A stretch of DNA of 64,000 bases. Origin: Maylandia zebra. Taxonomy: Eukaryota > Chordata > Actinopteri > Cichliformes > Cichlidae. The stretch is taken from assembly GCF_041146795.1 (NCBI RefSeq), contig NC_135170.1, forward strand, positions 36,173,159 to 36,237,158, read 5' to 3'. Under the pieces are notes generated by a model, which saw only the letters and a list, made by a program, of their open reading frames with translations, was not told the origin of the DNA and made no database searches. A program made the position numbers and the translations under genes. Of this stretch, positions 57,151 through 64,000 are shown piece after piece; the first letter of the stretch is position 1, and each line of letters starts with the position of its first letter.

Positions 57151-59980
57151 CGGTTTGTTTACATGATGGAAGGAAAAAGTGACAGGCTGCTGATTGGCTG
57201 CCGCTCCCGGGCCCGATCACATCCCAGTGTGAATGAGACCCTTCGTGTGGAAAACCTGACCCACATTATCGCCGTGGACGTCTCTGTGAGCAGCCTCGGG
57301 TCCGTACGTGGGCTCCCAGCCACAAAGCGGCTCTGTTAAGTGTTAACAATGTGTTGCAGTTCAGAGTAATCCTTAAAGAGTGAAACACCAGATGGGCGCT
57401 GAGTTTATCTATTTATTTATTTATTTGTACAAACTGGGTGAGAGGGGGGTGGCCCACAAAAATTCAGTTGTTTATTTTACTTTTAGTGGAGAGGTGTGTA
57501 ACTACACAAACGTTTAGATATGATACAAAGTTGGGTGGAGCTTCTGTCCACTCTGTGTGACATCATATGAATCCATGTGTAGAAAAACTGTATGAGCCTG
57601 AGTGTCAGGTATATTTTTAAACTTTCATTTGTGTCATTATTCAGATATTTTCTGTTTCAACATGAAGAAAATGAGTTTGTTCTTTTCACACAGGGGAAAA
57701 AAACTGAATAGGATCTGAAATGTTGAGAGTCACTCGGGCGGGGAAAAGGTTTCGTTTTCCTGAAGATATCAGATATTTTTGATTTGCTGTAACATGAAAA
57801 CACAAGTTTCTAAAGCTGCGATGCTCGTGGGACGGAGGTGAAATCTTTGGTTCAACTATAAGTTCAGAGACGCAAAGCAAAAGCAGGAAAATTAAATGTG
57901 GACACTAAAATCTCAAATAACTCTCTCTCTCTTTGTTATACAGTTTCTTCCTTTTAATTGGATTTTGTTGAACTGAAAGGGTTTGAAGCAGATTGCTTGA
58001 CTTGGTCCTGCATAAATTCACTTTATTGATCATATACGAGAGAAAAACAGTCTTTTTGTCTGAAAAAGGAAGTGATGCATTGTAAAAATAATTGCTGATT
58101 TTTCTTTTGAGTAATTGAGCTCTAATCAGTGTTTAACTGTTATTTAATAATATGCAAATCTGAATACTGTAAGATAAGCCACATGGTCAAACATGAGGGC
58201 TGTATTAGCCGTTATTCTCATTAGGTAGGTTGTTCATTGTTACTTCATTAAAAAAAACCTCAAAGCTGAAAGTGTTCAAATCAATTTCTTTGCCTCCAAA
58301 TATTCACTTTATTGATCATGTATGAGACGGAAAAGCAGCAGAGAGGGAATTTGACTTTTTCTACAGGAATTTGATTAAATGTGATTATTTTCAGTGTAGT
58401 CTCTGTAAATTTGTCCTCTGATTATTCTGTGAAGCACTCGGAGGTAAACGTGCAGAATGCATTAAAAAATAAAATGCAGATATTCTGAAATAATTTATTC
58501 TCGATCATGCGCAGTTTGAAGTAATCTGAGTGTATTACAGAAATATTCCAGCGTCTCCTTTAAGTTAGTCAGAGAAACTGAAGCTCAGTGAGGATCTGAG
58601 ATCCACCGTGGACCGCACACACTTCAGCTGTTTGATTCATGCGAGCCACAGGTAGAGCTGCGCCTACCTGTGGCTGATGGCAGAGCGCTAACAAGACGGT
58701 TTAAATTTCAGGTCCCTCTTCGTGTTTCAGATTCGCCTCGACACTCAGCCGCAGCCAATAAAGCATGAGCACTCTGTGAGCGTTGGAGAGTCGAATCACT
58801 GATATTTAAATGGAGTGTGTGATTTGTTCTTGTTTGTAAAGGAGAAATAAATTTGCAGCGCTTTAATCTGCGGTCTGTGTGACTGAACAGCGAGGAAATG
58901 AACGCCAGGTTACTCTGTAATGAAATCACGACTGGCCTGTTTCCCTCGCCGGTGGCGTCTCCTGTCGCCTCTGCTACTGCCGTGGGCTTTCTTTGTCCTC
59001 ACATCAAACATCTGGCCGAATGCAGCACCTCCTCCCTGTTTACTCCCCCCGCTCCTCCTCTCCATCATTAAAACTCGTCGCAGTGGCGGTCTGAACATAA
59101 CCTTGGCATTTAAGGGCGACCTGCTCGTTTCCGTTTATTCCTGGACTCTGCTACAGCAGCGCGATTCACAGAGTCCCTGTTTAACACACTGGGAGGCTTC
59201 ACGCTTTCATGTCTTATCTTCTCCTCGATCGTTTCCTTTACATGAAAGTAACAGAACACGCTCAGGTGTCTGCGTTCATCCTAACCAGCACATATTTAGG
59301 CAGAGAAAATGTCTCGCTGCCATATTAGAATAAAAGATTTTATTAAATTTGTAAGAGAAAAGTCTTAATGTAAATGAGCTGGGGAATTTTCAGCGATTTC
59401 TAGAAAGCAAATTTTTGCCTCATTAGGTTTAAAAAAATAAATAAATAATAGAAATGCGTCCACATCTTCTGTTTGGCTGTCCCAGCTGGACAGCTCTGTG
59501 ACCTCGTAGAGATGCAATGGCATGAAAACACTGATAAACTGAGTGTCAATCAGTCTGCAGCCTGAACTTGGGGCTCTCAGGGATTACTGTACATACAGTA
59601 GGCTCATTATTAACTTGGCTGTGTTTAAAATGGACATCCATCAGTAGAGCAGGAGACACATGACAGGAAGTAATGGGCAGGCTGGTTTTAAACACGTGGC
59701 TGGTAACAAGTCCATCTCTCCTTTACATGTCGGTCATGTGTTTTACTTCCTCACACAGAGTGGACAGTAAGTCGTCAGCGATGCAGTATCAGATGCTCCG
59801 TTTCCTACTGAGAGTCTGACAAATACGTTGAAAAAGTCGTCTTTTTTTCAGCTGTTTTTTTTCTTGAGTAACGACTCATCAGTAAATGGTCCTTACAGAT
59901 GTGCCAAACTTTATTAGCAGCTACTGCTGTCGTCTTTATCCTGCAGTAAACATGTTATGTTCTGCTGTACAGTTTTAACT

Positions 59981-60040
59981 TCTATGGGAGTCTATGGGGA
60001 CTGAGGCACTACTGCCTCTGCTGGACCCCAGAGGAACTGC
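59981..60040 (-). repeat. Short dispersed repeat, copy 2
   Basis: On the minus strand: gttcctctggggtccagcag, then aggcagtagtgcctcagtcc and catagactcccata. It aligns by eye with the copies at 45989 and 61652. Confidence 0.55.
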
Positions 60041-61651
60041 AAGGAGAAAAAACAAGAAGCAAAAAACAGAAAAGTGCCCGAGTTCACAAACGAAAAGCTT
60101 CATAATGATCAAGAAGGATGATAAAGATAACAAAGTCAGCTGAACACGTTGATGCACCGCAGCTCTGATAAACACAGCACTCGCCTGCTCTGAGGCGATG
60201 ATGCTGGGTTATGTGCAGGAAAAGGCACCGATCTGGTTCTTGTGTCCCCGCTGGTGAAGGCATCGTGCCACCTGTGGGCTGAGGTGGGGGGCTCTGCAGG
60301 TAAAAGCTCTGCAGGGAGATGTAGAGGAAGTTTCCCCTCACATCCTTCACTCGCTCCTGCTGCTGTTTATTTTCCTTGCTGCCTTCCTGCCTGTCAGACT
60401 GCAGCTCGTCAGCGCCTCCCCTCCTCCTCCTCCTCCTCAGGTTACCTCTCCTGCCAATCAAATCCTCCTCCACACCTTTATTTTCCACTGCAGCCCCCCA
60501 CCCCAACCCCTCCTTTTCCCCCTCTTTCTGTTTTTCCCCTTCCTTCATTCCTTCCCCTCCCCCACGCCTCCCCTCGTGTCTCACCTCGTTTCCTGCTTCC
60601 TTCCTTTCTTTCTTTGTTCTTCTGTTTCTCGCTCATTACCGGTGAATCTGTTAATTGCTCATTAATGAAACGACTGTGGTGATAACGGTACGACGGTAAA
60701 TATTTTTGTGTGGAGATTGGCATGTTTTTCTTGCGCAGACAATCCGTCTCTGCTTCCTCTTGAATCGTTTTAATTGAGTTCCTGGACCGATTTGTGCTGC
60801 TCAGCTCAGGTTTTCATGCTCATGTTTTATATTTAACAAACATCCAACAACTTGTCGACTAAATCACTTAAAGCTCCAACCTGCAGCACCACATTTGAGA
60901 CCCGGGTGACCTCTGTCCTCTCACAGGTAGCTCACCTTTAATGAGACATGCACTGATCAAACATCCGTGGTTGATTGGGTATATTTGTGTTGATCAGTCC
61001 TGTAGTTTAGCCTCACCGCTGATATATTCGCTGCTGACTGGGTGCTGTTGGGTTTTAGAGCAAGTTTGTTTAGCTGAATTCCCATAATTCCTCTCTGTTC
61101 AGCCAAAGAGAACATAAACACAAACCCGAGACCTTAAATCCCACCTGATGACCAGGTGGTGTCCTCGTAGTGCTGACGCTATCGCCCGTGACGGCTTGTA
61201 AACCGTTTGATCCTCCTTCCTGTCAACGCTCTTTTCCCGTTAGCCAACATCTGTATTCCGGGCCTTTTCCTGCTCATAGAGATTCTCCAGTGGAGACTAC
61301 ACACATAACTGTGATATGTTATTTAACACAAATCTGGGTGTTTCCTTCTTCACGAAACGCCTGAGCTGTGGTCCATAAAGTTAAGCTTTAAGATTTATAC
61401 TGTCTGCTGCTGCATCACAGTCGGCAGTTTGAAGCTGAGGTGGTGATGTTTACGTAGGACCCAGCTCGGCGGTCCATTACTATGTCTAACAGGAGGTTTC
61501 AGCCTCTCGGTTTGCTCACATTTAAATTAAGCTGAAATCTCAGATCAGTCGTTATAGACGTTGTTCTATAAAACCATCGTAAGCAAAGGCTGGTTCAGTT
61601 GTAATGCCATCAGAAAATCTGCCCATGAGACCCTTTGTGTTCTAAACGCTT

Positions 61652-61716
61652 CAGTTCCTCTGACATCCAGCAGAGGCAGCAGAGAGCCCGTACCCATTGA
61701 CCCCCATGTTAACAGC
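61652..61716 (+). repeat. Short dispersed repeat, copy 3
   Basis: Reads ttcctctgacatccagcaga then ggcagcagagagcccgtacc and ccccatgttaacagcc. Its first 20 bases are identical to copy 1. Confidence 0.6.
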
Positions 61717-61826
61717 CTGATACACAAACTGTGTAGGTTTATGTATATATTTCCTTTTCATAAAGTCCTGCACACGGAGACGATGTTTGGACTGTGGCTT
61801 TGGAGGACTTTATTTTAAATGATTTT

Positions 61827-61986
61827 TATGGGCTCAAATTGTGGTCATAAATATTTTGTACTTGTAAATCAGGATTTGTATGTGTAAAAAAGATTTGTGT
61901 GTGGACTTAGCCAAAAAATACGTGTGAAACTCTGCACTCAAGTTTCAAGTTACAAGTACGAATTTTGACCACAATTTGAGCCCATA
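61827..61986. mobile_element. 160-bp MITE with 21-bp inverted ends
   Basis: tatgggctcaaattgtggtc(a) at the left and its exact reverse complement at the right (61966-61986). The interior partly folds back as well (acttgtaa... / ...ttacaagt). TA is the likely target duplication. Confidence 0.75.
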
Positions 61987-64000
61987 GATTTTAAGTGACA
62001 GCCAAGTGACAGTTCTTTAACTCCCCCAGAAAACGTAAGAAACAATATTTTACATTTTCACTCTTAAAAAAGAATAATTCTTTGAGGCGTCAGTTGTAGA
62101 AAATCTAAATCTGTGCGTCTCTGCTGTGATTCATGATGTTCAGATTTGTTCATATGCTCGGTTATTGACGTCACCGACGTTATGAACGGTGTTTAAGCCA
62201 AACACTGGCCGAGGCTTGAACCTGCAGAGATGAGCTCGTGTTGGAGTTTTATAGGGATCTGTGTTATCAGGAGAAACCTGGAAAGTCTTTGAGCGGGCCT
62301 CGAGCCAGTGTTTGAACCCAGCTGTGTGTAATAAGATGAACACGAACGGCTGCTGTAATCTGCCACAGATTACAGATTACACATGAGCCTGTTAAAAAGG
62401 ACGCAGACACTTTAATCCCACTGAAGGATCTGTTGAACTGATTCCTGATCAGTTTGTGTCAGACTTCCACCAAATGTCTCACTCAGAAAAATAATCACAA
62501 GCATTTTAAACTATTTTTTAAGATATACTTTTGTATATTTCTGCGAGTTGTGGTTTTGGAGAGCACATTTTAACGAGCTGTAGTTAAATTTCAGTCGTTT
62601 CTGAAGTGGAGCTGTGGCTTTTGTAGAGTGAGGACGTTTGAGCTGTCGGTGAGCTGTCGGTGGAACAAAACGCGACACCTGAAGGCCAAGCTGACCGACA
62701 TTTCCTCCACTTGTGCTTCTTTAATCTGGAAAATAAGGGAATTCTCTATTTCCCAGTGAAACTCGCTGACAGGTGCAGCGCTCACTGTCACGCGATGTCT
62801 GGACAAACCTGAATCTCACGCCTCCACAACCAGCAGAAACACAGCAACTGCTCCTGGAACCATACAATAAACCGGAGCATTTTCAGTCCCAGCAAACCCA
62901 AACAGGACCGATTCATCAGCAGCATCAGCACGTCCGCTTGGACTGCTTTCTTGTCTTTAACCGACTGAGCCTGTCCTCTTTAAGTGTCTCATTTTCTTCT
63001 CACACTTGGCCAAAGAAGCATTGAGTTTGTGCCATGCTGCCATCCATCCATATTTCACAAAATCCACTCCTCCTCCTGCATGATGGGTCTGAATTTAATC
63101 CAAACAACAGTGAATATTTGTGGGTATTTACTCGCATTGTGCTCAATGCAGAGGTCCCGTTTGTAGTTTTATAGGCAGTGCAATGCACAGTGAGGCGGAT
63201 CAGGTCCTGCATCACTGATATTCTGGTTTTTCAGTCATACATGTAAAGTCCAACTAATCTGGACTTTAGAGGTTCGGTCTCTGATCGGTTAGACTGCATC
63301 CCACTGGGGTCCTAACAGAAAACACAAACTATTTGATCGAGGCAGATTTTAATCAAACTGTTGTCTAATGAGTGAAAAATAAACTTTTACATTTTTTCCC
63401 TTCTCAGAACATAAAAGTGATCCAACCGTTACTGACACGGAAAAGCAGCACATTTTTCAAACTGGAAATTGATGTTTTAAATATCAAAATAGTTTCAGAA
63501 TATTTCTCTTAAAATATAAATGGAGTTGCCTCACACATTGGAGGGGTTACACAAGTTTTAACAAGTTGTCACATTCAAATAAATCAGGAGGTTGAATTAC
63601 ACCTGACGTGTTTCCTAAAGTTTGGCCTGCTGCTCCGTTATCATCGTGCAGATCAGGTGGTTTTCTGCTCTCACCCTGCTGTGGCGACTAGGACTGGATC
63701 AGGTTTACCTGACCGTGGGCCGATCCATTCACAAGTCGGATCGTCCTGTCCAAAATTCGCAAGATAGAAGTCACTTTTGAACAGTATGACCCAAAACAAC
63801 TGAGACCATGAACTACAAGACATTTTTAGAGATAAGCTAAGAAATTAGTTTCTATAAGATGGGAAATGTTTTTGCAACCACAGGTATCGCTGTCTGATGG
63901 CCTTCAGATAACATGAAGATTTAAAGCACTTACCCACTGCCTTGTTTTTTTTCTGACAAAGAAGTTACATCCATTTAATGGTCATTTATTGGTATAATAA

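Larger units (their letters stand above)
57151..64000. other. Exon-poor region, possible first intron of a gene extending beyond the window
   Basis: No coding exon was recognised on either strand. It contains a MITE-like palindrome (61827-61986), two copies of a short dispersed repeat (59981-60040 and 61652-61716), a pyrimidine-rich tract (60380-60640), an attta run (57410-57427) and a locally repeated phrase attcactttattgatcat at 58016 and 58304. Confidence 0.45.

Noticed and set aside
60084-60682. Long frames on both strands around 60.4 kb
   Set aside because: Caused by a pyrimidine/purine-rich tract (low complexity); no exon signals.
1-64000. CRISPR arrays, bacterial operons, toxin or prophage genes
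   Set aside because: Sequence organisation is vertebrate; no regularly spaced repeats or prokaryotic gene clusters were found.

Overview
The window is nuclear DNA of a teleost fish, most likely a cichlid or close relative. The evidence is spliced genes with canonical GT/AG introns, orthologues of vertebrate nuclear genes, and fish-type repeats (Swimmer-like L1, Rex1/CR1-like and L2-like LINEs, RTE fragments, tRNA-derived SINEs, hAT and Tc1 elements, MITEs, solo LTRs). No bacterial, organellar or CRISPR feature was seen, and no standalone RNA gene could be supported. The cichlid assignment is an impression from repeat types, not a computed result.

Layout. (1) 1-10.6 kb: the 3' part of an immunoglobulin-superfamily membrane protein gene (+). 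Its intron of about 0.36 kb was expanded to 8.4 kb by a full-length, apparently intact L1 retrotransposon with an identical 17-bp target-site duplication. (2) 10.6-25 kb: a transposon graveyard. It holds a hAT-like element interrupted by a SINE tail and a solo LTR, an intact-ORF Rex1/CR1-like LINE (-), a decayed hAT transposase interrupted by a younger hAT (GTF2IRD2-like transposase, two frameshifts), and a second solo LTR. (3) 25.2-32.8 kb: CASC3 (+), a core exon-junction-complex protein; 11 coding exons rebuild a 762-aa frame, followed by a predicted 3'UTR intron. (4) 34.6-43.5 kb: MED15 (+), the Mediator tail subunit; 18 exons give 756 aa with KIX, poly-Q and conserved C-terminal regions. 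(5) 44.2-48.3 kb: THOC6 (-), a WD-repeat subunit of THO/TREX; 13 exons give 323 aa. MED15 and THOC6 converge tail to tail. (6) 48.5-54.2 kb: a second nest of repeats, where a 3.9-kb hAT-type insertion splits a LINE 3' end and itself carries a SINE, an L2 tail and a MITE. (7) 55.9-57.2 kb: a GC/CpG-rich block that looks like the promoter and first exon(s) of an unidentified gene, followed by about 7 kb with no recognisable exon.

The three central genes act in successive steps of nuclear mRNA production: transcription (MED15), export (THOC6 in TREX) and exon-junction marking (CASC3). Their adjacency is probably coincidental. The most unusual sequence observations are a perfect 40-bp palindrome abutting the L1 insertion site, a 68-bp segment between two 31-nt A-tracts at the L1 3' end (possible 3' transduction), and the CASC3 3'UTR intron, which could make an NMD factor's own mRNA an NMD target. 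No wholly new biological system was identified.
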